DNA from: Chloroflexota bacterium
GTDB taxonomy: Bacteria > Chloroflexota > Anaerolineae > DTLA01
NCBI GenBank assembly: GCA_014360805.1
Contig: JACIWU010000007.1
Location: 1 to 64,000 of the forward strand
DNA length: 64,000 nt
Direction: 5' to 3'
Shown here: piece by piece, positions 34,821 through 44,206 of the stretch
Layout: every line of letters begins with the position of its first letter
Position numbering within the stretch: position 1 is the first letter of the stretch
Position numbers and translations under genes: made by a program
The notes under the pieces: model-generated
The model's database searches: none
What the model was told of the DNA's origin: nothing
What the model saw: only the letters and a program-made list of their open reading frames with translations

Positions 34821-37331
34821 GTGAAAGGGAAAGAGATTTGCATAGCGGCCGAATCGAGCCTGAAGCAAGGCCAATTCCGCGAGGCGCTGGACAGGGCCGA
34901 AGGACTCCTTCGGCAGTATCCGGGGCACCTGCGCGGGATGTTCCTTGCGGCCGTCGCCCGAATCCGCCTGGGCGAGTCGCAGCACGCCCGCCTGCTCCTG
35001 GACGCCGCCCTCGGCCTGGATCCCGAGAACGCCGAATGCCGCCTGGCGCTTGCCGAGGCACTCCACACGCTGGGTGAGGCCGAGCAGTCCACCCGCCAGT
35101 TTGTCCGCGCCTTCGCCCTGTGCCCCTCCGACGCCGACCAGAAACTCGTGCTGGGCAGCCGCCTGCCTGCCGTCCTCAACCTGAAGTCGGCGGGCGAGGC
35201 CACCCCTCTCGGCAAGGCCGTTCGCTTCAAACTCTCGGTCAATTGGGGAGGCGCTCTGCCCGAGTTTCAGGCCATCACGCGCTCGGACCCATTCCTGCCC
35301 GAAGCGTGGCTCGGGCTTGCGGAAACCCTGTGGCAATTGGAGAGGCTGGACGAGGCCATGTCCACGCTGGACCAAATCGCCGCCGCATGGCCCAATTTCG
35401 TCAAGGCGGCGCTGATTCGCGGCGACATCCTGATACGCCGAGGCCAGGCCGAAGCGGGCACGGCATCCCTGCACGCCGCCCAAGCCCTGGACCCTAGCGG
35501 CATCGTCGCCGAACGCGCCTTTGGCGCGCAGGGGCAGTACCGGCTGCTTTGGGCCGACCCATCCGACCTGCCCGATGCGGCCTCTGACGCCCCCGCGCAG
35601 CGTGGCGCGAAACTTCGGGGCGAGCAGGTAGTCGCGGCAGGTACCGAAGCCGCCCCGCTGCCCCAAAGCCCCACGCTCCGAGACATCCAGGCCGAGATGG
35701 CGCGGCTCACCGATCACCTCATGGCCACCGACGACTCCCAGCCACCAGAGCGACTGTCGGCGATTTCGGCCCTCGCCATCCTCACGTGCCGAACGACGCT
35801 GGAAGCGAAGTTCGGTTCCGATTTCACCCAGCGCCTGGGCGAGGCCGTGCACCGGCTTGTAAAAGCCATCGGGCCGGCGGACAATCGGGCCATCCACTTC
35901 GTGGCCCTGGACGACCCCGAACAAATGACGGGCTTGGGCGCAGTTGCAGCCCAAAATCCCGCCGACCCCGCCCACATCAAGGCGGCGGTGGATTCCCTGG
36001 CGGATGGTCTCCTGACCCAGGGCCAGGACATGCGCCACGTGCTCATCCTGGGCGGCGACGACATCGTGCCATTCTACCGCACGGCGAACCCAACCGACGA
36101 CCAGGACGAGGACATCTACACCGACGCGCCCTACGCGGCCCGCAACGGCTCGTCGCTGCTCCCCACGCGGGCGGTGGGCCGCCTGCCCGACTGCGACGAC
36201 CCCGACGCCTTCCTGCGCCTGATAGAGCACGCCGCAAAAGCCCATGCGGATTCGGAGCGCAACGCCACTGCAAAGGGGCTGAAAGCCCTCCGCCGAATCT
36301 GGCAGCGCGGAGACGACGCCCCCTCGCCGGAGGACAGTTTCGGATACACCGCCAGCGTATGGAAGGAAGCATCGCGGGCCGTCTTTGAGGTCATCGGCCA
36401 GACGCGGCACCTGCGCATGTCGCCGCCCATTTCGCGGCAGGAGTTCTCGGCCCTGGCCCAGAGCAAGCCCCGCCTCGCCTACTTCAACTTGCACGGCGTG
36501 GAGGGGGAACCGGCGTGGTACGGCCAGCGCGACCCCGATTTCGCCGCCGACTACCCGCTGTTCCCCGTCGCCCTGCTGCCGGATGACATCGCCAGCGCTT
36601 GGGCCGCAGGCGCCACCGTCCTCACCGAGGCCTGCTACGGCGCCGACGTGCTCGCCCGCACGCACCACGACTCCATCGCGCTGCGGTTCCTGCACGAGGG
36701 CGCGCGCGCCGTCGTAGGCTCCACGCGCCTGGCCTATGGATCGCTCACGCCGCCCCTGGCCGGCGCCGACCTGCTGGGGCGGCTGTTCTGGCTCGCCGTT
36801 ACAAGCGGCATGCCCATCGGTCAGGCCCTCCAGTGGGCCAAACTCTCCTTCGCCAACGACCTGATGAACCGCCAGGGCTACCTGGACAGCGAAGACCAGA
36901 AGACGCTCCTGACCTTCAACCTGTTCGGCGACCCCACGCTAACCGTGGAGGGGCAGAAGCCCATCTGGGACAAACTGCCGCAGGCCGCGACCGTCCGCAA
37001 ATCCCTGGCCGTCTGCTGCCAGCACAGCGCGCATCGTGTCGCCGCCGACGTCCCCGACGACCTGGTGCAGCAGGTGCAATCGCAGATCAGCCACCGCCTG
37101 CCCTGGCTTGCGCCCAAGCAGGTGCGCGTTACCCAGCAGGTGCTGTGCAACGGCCAGTGCACCGGCAGTTGCCATTCCGGCGCGGCATCCCACAGCGCGA
37201 CGGCCATCGCCAACCGGTACGTATTCACCGTCAGCGGCGCGCCCGAAGGCGATGGCCTGCGCGGGCCACTCGTCGCGAAGATCACCGTGGATCACAAGGG
37301 CACCATTCTGAAGATGGCCGTGTCCAAATAG
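34821..37331 (+). CDS. TPR protein with C-terminal gingipain/caspase-like (peptidase C25) domain
   Basis: 836 residues from a GTG at 34821 with GGGAG upstream. About 1-230 is TPR-like (SSLKQGQFREALDRAEGLLR, LDAALGLDPENAECRLALAE). About 340-710 matches the clan CD C25 fold. It has HVLILGGDDIVPFYRT, TRAVGRLPDCDDPDAF, a catalytic His in AYFNLHGVEG (H558), a catalytic Cys in TEACYGAD (C605), and the closing TFNLFGDPTLTV strand. The C-terminal ~120 residues are cysteine-rich (VCCQHS, LCNGQCTGSCHSG) and unassigned. No signal peptide, unlike secreted gingipains, so a cytoplasmic regulatory protease is likely. CHAT, a related fold, is an alternative label. The gene is 70 bp after the NACHT-TPR gene. 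Confidence 0.8.
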   Translation: MKGKEICIAAESSLKQGQFREALDRAEGLLRQYPGHLRGMFLAAVARIRLGESQHARLLLDAALGLDPENAECRLALAEALHTLGEAEQSTRQFVRAFALCPSDADQKLVLGSRLPAVLNLKSAGEATPLGKAVRFKLSVNWGGALPEFQAITRSDPFLPEAWLGLAETLWQLERLDEAMSTLDQIAAAWPNFVKAALIRGDILIRRGQAEAGTASLHAAQALDPSGIVAERAFGAQGQYRLLWADPSDLPDAASDAPAQRGAKLRGEQVVAAGTEAAPLPQSPTLRDIQAEMARLTDHLMATDDSQPPERLSAISALAILTCRTTLEAKFGSDFTQRLGEAVHRLVKAIGPADNRAIHFVALDDPEQMTGLGAVAAQNPADPAHIKAAVDSLADGLLTQGQDMRHVLILGGDDIVPFYRTANPTDDQDEDIYTDAPYAARNGSSLLPTRAVGRLPDCDDPDAFLRLIEHAAKAHADSERNATAKGLKALRRIWQRGDDAPSPEDSFGYTASVWKEASRAVFEVIGQTRHLRMSPPISRQEFSALAQSKPRLAYFNLHGVEGEPAWYGQRDPDFAADYPLFPVALLPDDIASAWAAGATVLTEACYGADVLARTHHDSIALRFLHEGARAVVGSTRLAYGSLTPPLAGADLLGRLFWLAVTSGMPIGQALQWAKLSFANDLMNRQGYLDSEDQKTLLTFNLFGDPTLTVEGQKPIWDKLPQAATVRKSLAVCCQHSAHRVAADVPDDLVQQVQSQISHRLPWLAPKQVRVTQQVLCNGQCTGSCHSGAASHSATAIANRYVFTVSGAPEGDGLRGPLVAKITVDHKGTILKMAVSK

Positions 37332-37343
37332 CAGGAGGAACCC

Positions 37344-38729
37344 GTGGACATCAAAGCATACTGGCGACCCAAAGGCGATACCGGCATCGGCTTTCACTAC
37401 TACCCGAACGTCTTTCACTACAGCAAGGCCGACCTGGACCTGTGGCTGCCCGAACTGAAGGCGATGGGCGCGTCGTGGCTGGTGCTCCTGTCGGAACTGG
37501 AGAACCCCATCCCGTCGTTCTTCATCAAGGGCTTGATCCAGGCCGACATTGAGCCGCTCATTCGGGTTTACACGCCCACGGTCCGCCCCATAGACCAGAA
37601 GGCGCTCCGTTCGCTGCTGGACACCTATCGGGCGCTTGGCGTCCACTACGTCCACGTGTACAACGAGCCTAACCTCACGAACGAATGGGACTGGGCCGAA
37701 TGGGCCAGGCCGGCGCTGGTGGATCGGTTCATGGAGATGCTCATCCCCTGCCTGGAAACGATGAAGGCCGTCGGCATGTACCCCGTGTTCACGCCCCTGA
37801 GCCCAGGCGGCAACTACTGGGACACAGTCTTCCTGAAGACGGCCCTGGACTACATCGTGCTCAAGGGCAAAGAGGACCTCTTTGACACCATGGCCGTCGG
37901 AATGCACAACTACGTATCCAACAAGCCGCTGGACTGGGGCAAGGGCGGCCCCGCCCGCTGGCCCAACGCCCGTCCCTACTATTGCCCCGAGGGCAGCCAG
38001 GACCACGTGGGGTTCTACCTGTTTGAGTGGTACGACGCCATCATCCGCGCCCGTGTCGGGCGGTCGCTGCCCCTCGTCTGCTACGAGAACGGGCCTATCG
38101 TCGGCGCGCACGACCATCCCAAGTACCCGCCGGTGGACGAGGCGGCCCATGCCCGCATCGCCGTGGAGATGACGCGGATGCTGATGGACAACGTCGTGCC
38201 CGACTACGTGTTCAACAACGCCTTCTGGCTGCTCGCCAATAGCCACGGCAGCCCCTTTGAGGCGCACGCCTGGTACAAGGAGAGCGGTGCGCGCCTGCCC
38301 GCAGTCCAGGCGATGAAAGACCTGCCGAAACACGCCCGCCAGACCGCCCAGCCGCACCCTGCCCCCGACCCGGGCGCGCCCCCCCAGGAGCATCCCTTGT
38401 ACCATTACGTGCTCTGCCCCGTCTGGGAATGGGGCGTCTCGGAATGGTATTGGCGAATGCTGGCTAACTATGTGAAGGCTTTCAAGCCTGTCTGCGGTTT
38501 CAGCGTGGACGAGGCGGCCCTCGCCCGCTACGTAACCATCATCGGCAAGCCCCCCGGCGTCTCGTCCGGCGCCGAGGAAAAACTCCGAGCCGCCGGCTGC
38601 CGTGTGGAGCGGATCGCGGGGGCCGATGCCGCCGAAACCCAGAAGATTCTGGACCAAATGGCAAGTCAGGGCCGACGCTTCCTCAACTTTGAGGCAAGCC
38701 CGGCGTCTTCGTCGCACGAGGGGGAATAG
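37344..38729 (+). CDS. Glycoside-hydrolase-like (clan GH-A) protein with a CWB2-like C-terminal module
   Basis: 461 residues, GTG start behind AGGAGGA, 12 bp after the protease. The N-terminal ~330 residues look like a TIM-barrel glycosidase: acid/base candidate E108 in YNEPNLTNEW and nucleophile candidate E248 in CYENGPIVG. N-terminal DTGIGFHYYPN is shared with the gene at 44207. After a proline-rich linker, residues ~385-445 (YVTIIGKPPGVSS, LRAAGCRVERIAGADAAET) resemble one cell-wall-binding repeat 2. No signal peptide is visible, which is odd for a wall-binding protein. Substrate unknown, possibly glycan strands of the wall, given the neighbours. Confidence 0.7.
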   Translation: MDIKAYWRPKGDTGIGFHYYPNVFHYSKADLDLWLPELKAMGASWLVLLSELENPIPSFFIKGLIQADIEPLIRVYTPTVRPIDQKALRSLLDTYRALGVHYVHVYNEPNLTNEWDWAEWARPALVDRFMEMLIPCLETMKAVGMYPVFTPLSPGGNYWDTVFLKTALDYIVLKGKEDLFDTMAVGMHNYVSNKPLDWGKGGPARWPNARPYYCPEGSQDHVGFYLFEWYDAIIRARVGRSLPLVCYENGPIVGAHDHPKYPPVDEAAHARIAVEMTRMLMDNVVPDYVFNNAFWLLANSHGSPFEAHAWYKESGARLPAVQAMKDLPKHARQTAQPHPAPDPGAPPQEHPLYHYVLCPVWEWGVSEWYWRMLANYVKAFKPVCGFSVDEAALARYVTIIGKPPGVSSGAEEKLRAAGCRVERIAGADAAETQKILDQMASQGRRFLNFEASPASSSHEGE

Positions 38730-38732
38730 GCC

Positions 38733-41255
38733 ATGAGACGCTATGCGCGGATCGTAGTCTGCGCCCTCAGCCTCCTGGCTCTGGCGCTGTCCGTGGCCGG
38801 TTGCGCAGGAGGCGCGCAGCAAAACGTACAGCCCCAGGTGCAGGGCACGGCCACCTGGACCCAGTCCACGGTGTCGGATTTCAAGCAAGGCGTCCTGCAA
38901 CGTCTCCAGGTTGAGCGCCAGGGGGACGGCGAATTGACCCTCGCCCGCGATACCCAGGGCCAGTACGAGACGGCGGGCGTGTACACATCCCCGCCCTTCG
39001 CACCAGGCGCGCCCTTCTCTCTGGCCGTCTGGCAGTGGGAGGCCGACATCCCCGCCGGCACAACCCTGACGCTCGCCGTCCGCACCAGCGCCGACGGCAA
39101 AGCGTGGACGGACTGGCAGGAACTGCCCCCCGACGAAGACGTGCGATCCGCCACCGGCGACTGGCCGGGCCACATGTGGTTCGCCCAGGGCGCGCGGTAC
39201 GCCCAATACCGGCTCCGGTTTACATCCAGCGATGGCAGAGCCACGCCGGTCCTCGCCTCGGTAACCTGGCATTTCGCCAACACCGCGCCTGGCCCCACCG
39301 TCCAGGAAGCGATGCAGATGGTCATCCCGCAGGGCGAGGGGCCGGGCGTGCAGCGTCCCGCGATCATCCCGCGCCGCGGCTGGGGAGCCGACGAGAGCCT
39401 CATGACCTGGGAGCCGAAGTACGAGAAGCCCGTGAAGATCATCATCCACCACACGGCGACCCCCAACGATCCGAAACAGGACCCCGCCGCCACCGTCCGC
39501 GCCGTGTACTACTACCACGCCGTAACCCGCGGCTGGGGCGACATCGGGTACAACTACCTTATTGACCGCCTGGGCAACATCTACGAAGGGCGCAAGGGGG
39601 GCGAAGGCGTCGTCGGGGGCCACGACTACGGCTTCAACGAAGGCTCTGTGGGCATCTCCCTCATCGGCGACTTCCAGTCCGAGCCGCCCACCGAAGCGAT
39701 GATGAACGCGCTGGCCCGCCTGGTGGCCTGGGTCTGCGACCGCTACGGCATTGACCCCACCGGCCGCAGCATCTTCCGCGACCTGGACCTGCCCAACATT
39801 GCTGGCCACCGCGAGACCAAATCCACCACCTGCCCGGGCGATCAGGTGCAGAACCGCCTGCCGGCCCTGCGCGAACGCGTCGCCGAGATCATTCACCAGC
39901 AGGCCCCCTCCGTGCGGTTCGTGTCGCCGCTGCCCGACCGCGCCCTGTCCGGTCTGCAGACCGTAACTGTCCAAGGGGGAGTCGCCACCTCCGACATCAC
40001 CCTGTACCTGGACGGCAAGCCGGTGCTGCGGAAAATCGGCACCGCGCTGGAGTACAAATGGGATACAACCGCCACGGCGGACGGCGATCACCTGCTAAAG
40101 GCTGTGGCGCACAACGCGCGCGGCGAAGAGGCGTCTCAATCCATGATGGTGCTCGTGGACAACACTCCCCCGCAGGTTACGCTGCTCATCAACAACGGCG
40201 CCCCCTACGCGACGCAGCAGACCATCACCTTGACGCTGGAGGTGCTGGACGTGGGAAGCGGCGTGGAAGCCATGCAGGTGGCCCTGGGGGAGAACTTGGC
40301 AGCCGCGCCCGCCGAACCCTACCGGCGCGAAGTGGTGCTCACGCTCCCCGACGAGCCTGGACTTCGCACCTACTCGGCGGTCGTAACGGACAAGGCCGGC
40401 CTCACATCCAAGCCATCTGTCGCGCAGATATACTACGACCCCAACCCGCCCGGCGGGTGGACGGAAGCGGCGCTGTCCAGCACAGGCGAAATCGCTGTGC
40501 GCGTGCGCGATGCCGAAAGCGGACTTGAGCCGGCCAGCGCCTTTGCCGCCTGGTCCACCGACGGCGGCGCCACGTGGAGCGTGTGGCAAGACGTCAGCGT
40601 AACGCCCGAAGGACAGGAGGCCACGCTATACGCCCGCGTGCCCGAAGCCGCCACCTCGGTGCGATTCCGCATTGCCGACATGGCCGGCAATCTCGCCGAA
40701 AGTCCGGTGTACCTTCTGCCTTGCGGCGAATGCCCGCCCAAGCCGACGCCCGAACCCGCGCCCGCCCCGGACATCGCCGCGCCCGACCTCGTCGTCAGCG
40801 CGCTGGAAATCTTCCCGCCACAACCCGAAGCGGGCGAACCCACCCTCTTCCGAGTGCGGGTGCGCAATCAAGGCGATGGCCCCGCGCCCGGATGTTGGGT
40901 GCAACTGTACATAGACCCCAGCGTAATACCTTATGTCAACTCCGTCGCCAGCACGTTGGGCGTAGGCCTGCTGTGGTACGTCCCCGACCTGGCCCCCGGC
41001 GAAGAGATCACCCTCCTCTCGTCGGAACCGTACCCGCAATTCGGCAACTATGCGGGGAGTCTGGCAAGCGGTATGCACAGCATCTATGTGCTGGCGGACG
41101 CTTACCACACCGAAGGCGACACGGGGCTGGTAGCCGAGTCGGACGAGCAGAACAACCTGTTCGGCCCGGTGCAGGTACAGATGAAAGGCTCCAGTCCGTT
41201 CCGCTGGTCAACCCTAGAAGAGTGGCTGAGCCGCTGGCTCCACTGGAAACCTTAG
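38733..41255 (+). CDS. PGRP-type N-acetylmuramoyl-L-alanine amidase lipoprotein
   Basis: 840 residues. Lipoprotein signal with lipobox LSVAGC (Cys24), so anchored outside the membrane. An N-terminal beta domain (about 40-190) precedes the amidase_2/PGRP domain (about 210-390): IIIHHTATPND (H239/H240), GWGDIGYNYLIDRLGNIYEG, VGISLIGDF, and zinc ligands H359 (AGHRET) and C367 (TTCPGDQ). Ig-like domains (about 400-660) and a CARDB-like adhesion domain (DLVVSALEIFPPQPEAGEPT) follow. It should cleave the bond between muramic acid and L-alanine of peptidoglycan. It starts 3 bp after the preceding gene and precedes ftsZ, pointing to a wall-cutting role linked to division. Confidence 0.88.
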   Translation: MRRYARIVVCALSLLALALSVAGCAGGAQQNVQPQVQGTATWTQSTVSDFKQGVLQRLQVERQGDGELTLARDTQGQYETAGVYTSPPFAPGAPFSLAVWQWEADIPAGTTLTLAVRTSADGKAWTDWQELPPDEDVRSATGDWPGHMWFAQGARYAQYRLRFTSSDGRATPVLASVTWHFANTAPGPTVQEAMQMVIPQGEGPGVQRPAIIPRRGWGADESLMTWEPKYEKPVKIIIHHTATPNDPKQDPAATVRAVYYYHAVTRGWGDIGYNYLIDRLGNIYEGRKGGEGVVGGHDYGFNEGSVGISLIGDFQSEPPTEAMMNALARLVAWVCDRYGIDPTGRSIFRDLDLPNIAGHRETKSTTCPGDQVQNRLPALRERVAEIIHQQAPSVRFVSPLPDRALSGLQTVTVQGGVATSDITLYLDGKPVLRKIGTALEYKWDTTATADGDHLLKAVAHNARGEEASQSMMVLVDNTPPQVTLLINNGAPYATQQTITLTLEVLDVGSGVEAMQVALGENLAAAPAEPYRREVVLTLPDEPGLRTYSAVVTDKAGLTSKPSVAQIYYDPNPPGGWTEAALSSTGEIAVRVRDAESGLEPASAFAAWSTDGGATWSVWQDVSVTPEGQEATLYARVPEAATSVRFRIADMAGNLAESPVYLLPCGECPPKPTPEPAPAPDIAAPDLVVSALEIFPPQPEAGEPTLFRVRVRNQGDGPAPGCWVQLYIDPSVIPYVNSVASTLGVGLLWYVPDLAPGEEITLLSSEPYPQFGNYAGSLASGMHSIYVLADAYHTEGDTGLVAESDEQNNLFGPVQVQMKGSSPFRWSTLEEWLSRWLHWKP

Positions 41256-41272
41256 CACGCATGGAGGCTGGA

Positions 41273-42490
41273 ATGGCAGACAAACCGACCTATCCCATTC
41301 GCATCAAAGTCATCGGCGTCGGCGGAGCGGGCGTCAACGCGGTCAGCCGCATGATCCAGATCGGCATTCCGGGCGTGGAGTTCATCGCCGCCAACACCGA
41401 CGCCCAATCGCTGGCCTCATCGGAACCCTGCACCCGCATCCAACTGGGGAAGAACCTGACGCGCGGACTCGGCGCAGGCGGCAATCCGGACATCGGCTTC
41501 CAGGCGGCGCTGGAGTCCCAAAACGAACTGCGTCAGCATCTGGCCGGCGCCCACATGATTTTCATCGCCGCCGGCATGGGTGGGGGCACCGGCACGGGGG
41601 CCGTGCCTATTGTCGCCCGCATCGCGCGCGAAGCCCAGGCGCTCACCGTCGCCATCGTTACCCGCCCCTTCTCGTTTGAGGGCGTGCGCAGGCAGAGGGC
41701 CGCCGAGAGAGGTCTTGCCAGCCTGCGCGACCACGTGGACACGCTCATCGTCGTGCCCAATGACCGCCTTCTGCAACTCGTGGCCCACCACATGACCCTG
41801 GACGTGGCCTTCCGCGTGGCCGACGACGTGCTGCGCCAGGCCGTGCAGGGCATCGCCGAACTCGTTACCCAGCCCGGCCTCATCAATCTAGATTTCGCCG
41901 ACGTGCACGCCATCATGACCATCGGCGGCCAGGCGCTCATGTCCATCGGCCAGGGCCGCGGCCCCAAACGCGTCGCCGACGCGGTCAACGCGGCGCTGAA
42001 GTGCCCGCTCGTCAGCCTGGACTCCATCCAGGGCTGCACGGGCGTCCTGGTCAACATCACCGGCGGCGATGACCTGTCTCTCGCCGAGGTGGGCGAGGCC
42101 GCCGAAATCATCGCGGCCAACGCCAACCCCGACGCCAACATCAAAATCGGCGCCACCATAGACCCCACGATGAAGGGGCGCGTGCAGGTTACGCTCGTGG
42201 CCACCGGCATCGGCGTCGCAGCACCCCAAGTGATCCAGGTGGCAGGGGCCGAGATTCCCGTCCAGGCCGCGCCGGGCCGCTTGCCCCAGCCCAGAATCAC
42301 CACGCCGACCCCAAGCCCTGCGCAGGCCGACCAGAGTCCAAACCACCAGCCGCAGCCGGAGCCGACCGAAGCCCCGGCCCAGGAATGGCCGTCGTATTCG
42401 CCACGGTGGGACGCCGCCAACCTGGACGTGCCGGCGTTCTTGAGGCGGCGGCTCCAGTCGGCGCGCCTGGGCGACGCAGCCCACACGTGA
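41273..42490 (+). CDS. ftsZ: Cell division protein FtsZ
   Basis: 405 residues; the ATG at 41273 is chosen because GGAGG lies 5 nt upstream. Nucleotide binding: IKVIGVGGAGVNAV, AANTDAQSL, GGGTGTG (103-109). The T7 catalytic loop is NLDFADVHAIM, and the C-terminal conserved peptide is DVPAFLRRRLQ after a proline-rich linker. All polymerisation and GTPase residues look intact, so this is a true FtsZ rather than a tubulin-like relative. Unusual context: between a secreted amidase and a LysM protein, with no ftsA or mur genes nearby. Whether it is the only ftsZ in the genome cannot be seen. Confidence 0.95.
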   Translation: MADKPTYPIRIKVIGVGGAGVNAVSRMIQIGIPGVEFIAANTDAQSLASSEPCTRIQLGKNLTRGLGAGGNPDIGFQAALESQNELRQHLAGAHMIFIAAGMGGGTGTGAVPIVARIAREAQALTVAIVTRPFSFEGVRRQRAAERGLASLRDHVDTLIVVPNDRLLQLVAHHMTLDVAFRVADDVLRQAVQGIAELVTQPGLINLDFADVHAIMTIGGQALMSIGQGRGPKRVADAVNAALKCPLVSLDSIQGCTGVLVNITGGDDLSLAEVGEAAEIIAANANPDANIKIGATIDPTMKGRVQVTLVATGIGVAAPQVIQVAGAEIPVQAAPGRLPQPRITTPTPSPAQADQSPNHQPQPEPTEAPAQEWPSYSPRWDAANLDVPAFLRRRLQSARLGDAAHT

Positions 42491-42491
42491 G

Positions 42492-42521
42492 TTGACAGGG
42501 CGTTGCATTCGCAGGTATCAT
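42492..42521 (+). promoter_or_regulatory. Sigma-70 promoter between ftsZ and the LysM gene
   Basis: TTGACA (42492-42497) and TATCAT (42516-42521) with an 18-bp spacer, directly after the ftsZ stop. It overlaps an in-frame ATG at 42520, which therefore cannot be the start of the next gene on this transcript. Confidence 0.7.
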
Positions 42522-42564
42522 GAGTCAGATTATGTTGACCCACCAGGGACGAGACAAAACCGAG

Positions 42565-44043
42565 ATGCGAGCAGTCGTGAGGGGGCTATTCCTCGTAGCC
42601 GTGATCCTCGCAGGCTTCGGCCTGGCTTTGGGCACGGCCAGTGGCCAGGGCCGCGTACCCTGGAGCGTGTACACCGTCGGCTGGGGCGACACGCTGGATG
42701 CCATCGCCGAAACGTACGGCACCACCGCCGCGTCCCTCGCCCAGGCCAACGGCATCGCCCCGGACGCGCCTTTGCCCGTAGGCCGGCGGCTGCTCGTCCC
42801 AGGCCCCTCCCTGCGCGCCGCCACGCCAAGCCATTGGGCCACCCGCGTCGTTGGCCCAGGCGAGACGCTTGCCGCCGTCGCGTGCAGGTATCACGTGTCG
42901 CCCTGGCAAATCCTGGTGGCCAACCATCTGAACCCGAATCGTTCCCTCGCCCAGGGCGCCAAATTGCTCATCCCTACGAAGCCCTCCCGACCGGCGGCCA
43001 CCCTGCCCGCGCCTACCCGCAGGCCCGGCCAACAGACCTTCCGCTATGCCGCCAACGTGCAGTTGCTCGGCCAGGAGCACAGGGCCGTCCTGCAGGGCAT
43101 CCGCGGCATAGGCTTTGACTGGCTCCGCCAGGAAGTCCGCTGGGGAGCCATTGAGTGGCAGCAGGGCCAGTACGACTGGAGCGAACTGGACCGCCTGGTC
43201 GCCGACGCCTCCGAAGCGGGGGTCAAGGTGCTGCTCCAGGTCGGCGGATTCCCGCGCGAGGCCCCGCCAAGTCCGCGCGAGGGCCTGACGCTGACCGCCG
43301 ACGAGATGCAGCGTTACGCCGACCTCCTGGGGCGCACGGCGGCCCGCTATCGTGGCCAGGTGCAGGCCTACGAGATTTGGGATGCGCCGAACGCGACGCC
43401 GGCATGGGGCGGAAGCGGCATCATGCCCGCCGCCGACTACGTGCGCCTGCTCATCCTGGCCCACGCGGCGGTGAAAGCCGCCGACCCCCAGGCCATCGTG
43501 GTAACGGCGGCGCTCATGCCCACCGGCTCCCACAACCCTCACGAGGCCATTGAACCCGAGGTGTACCTGGGCCAGATGTACCAGGCCGGTGCCAAAGGGC
43601 ATTTTGACGCGCTGGGAGCGCAGTCGTGGGGATACAACAATCCGCCCGCCGACGACCCCACCCGCAGCACCGCCGACACCACGACGTACAAGGGCGACTG
43701 GCATCTCTACTTCCGAAGTTTTGAACTCTTGTATCCCGTCATGCAAAAGTATGGAGACGGCGCAAAGCAGATTTGGCTGGTGAAATTCGGGTGGCCCAGC
43801 AGCAACACCGTCATCCCGGGCCGCGAGTACGCCGCCGACAACACGGAGCGGGAGCAGGCGCTCTACCTCGCGGAGGCCTATGCCATCGGGCGCGCGAGAC
43901 CCTACATGGGCCTGATGGCCTTCTGGAACTTCAACTTCGCGCCGCAGGTAGCCGCCGATGACATCCGCGCCGCCTACAGCATCGTGAACCGCGACTACAC
44001 CGCGCGGCTCGCCATGGAGACCCTGGCCATCATGCCCAAATGA
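42565..44043 (+). CDS. Secreted LysM protein with degenerate glycosidase-like domain
   Basis: About 492 residues starting MRAVVRGLFLVAVILAGFGL, a signal peptide. The ATG at 42565 is preferred because upstream ATGs fall in or next to the promoter. Two LysM repeats (about 33-80, YTVGWGDTLDAIAETYGTT; about 92-138, RVVGPGETLAAVACRYHVS) bind peptidoglycan or chitin-like glycans. A GH-A-like barrel follows (FDWLRQEVRWGAIEWQQGQY, YEIWDAPNATPAW). The motif that should be NEP is D273-A274-P, and the expected second Glu is K407 (IWLVKFGWPSS). It probably binds but does not cut glycans. Confidence 0.8.
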   Translation: MRAVVRGLFLVAVILAGFGLALGTASGQGRVPWSVYTVGWGDTLDAIAETYGTTAASLAQANGIAPDAPLPVGRRLLVPGPSLRAATPSHWATRVVGPGETLAAVACRYHVSPWQILVANHLNPNRSLAQGAKLLIPTKPSRPAATLPAPTRRPGQQTFRYAANVQLLGQEHRAVLQGIRGIGFDWLRQEVRWGAIEWQQGQYDWSELDRLVADASEAGVKVLLQVGGFPREAPPSPREGLTLTADEMQRYADLLGRTAARYRGQVQAYEIWDAPNATPAWGGSGIMPAADYVRLLILAHAAVKAADPQAIVVTAALMPTGSHNPHEAIEPEVYLGQMYQAGAKGHFDALGAQSWGYNNPPADDPTRSTADTTTYKGDWHLYFRSFELLYPVMQKYGDGAKQIWLVKFGWPSSNTVIPGREYAADNTEREQALYLAEAYAIGRARPYMGLMAFWNFNFAPQVAADDIRAAYSIVNRDYTARLAMETLAIMPK

Positions 44044-44063
44044 CATCATGTGGAGAAGGACCC

Positions 44064-44180
44064 ATGCCTGGAACCTACAAATGCCCCAAGGGGGGCAAAC
44101 ACGAATGGGTTGTTCTAGTAAGCAAGGAAGGCGTGCGCTACAAGAAGTGCAAGAAATGCGGACAGAAGCGCCCCTTCTGA
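44064..44180 (+). CDS. 38-residue zinc-ribbon-like microprotein
   Basis: The ATG at 44064 is preceded by GGAGAAGGA at good spacing, and the frame ends at TGA 44178-44180. The peptide starts MPGTYKCPKGGKHEWVVLVS and ends KKCKKCGQKRPF. One Cys and one His in the first half and a CxxC in the second suggest a small zinc knuckle with a basic tail. It sits in a 160-bp gap between two envelope genes in the same direction. Too short for most gene finders; the ribosome-binding site and metal-ligand pattern support it. Confidence 0.7.
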   Translation: MPGTYKCPKGGKHEWVVLVSKEGVRYKKCKKCGQKRPF

Positions 44181-44206
44181 CGATACGTTTCGGGTGGTGA
44201 GAGACG

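Noticed and set aside
36939-40091. 1050-codon minus-strand frame
   Set aside because: Covers the protease, glycosidase-like and amidase genes in antisense, which carry catalytic motifs in the plus frame.
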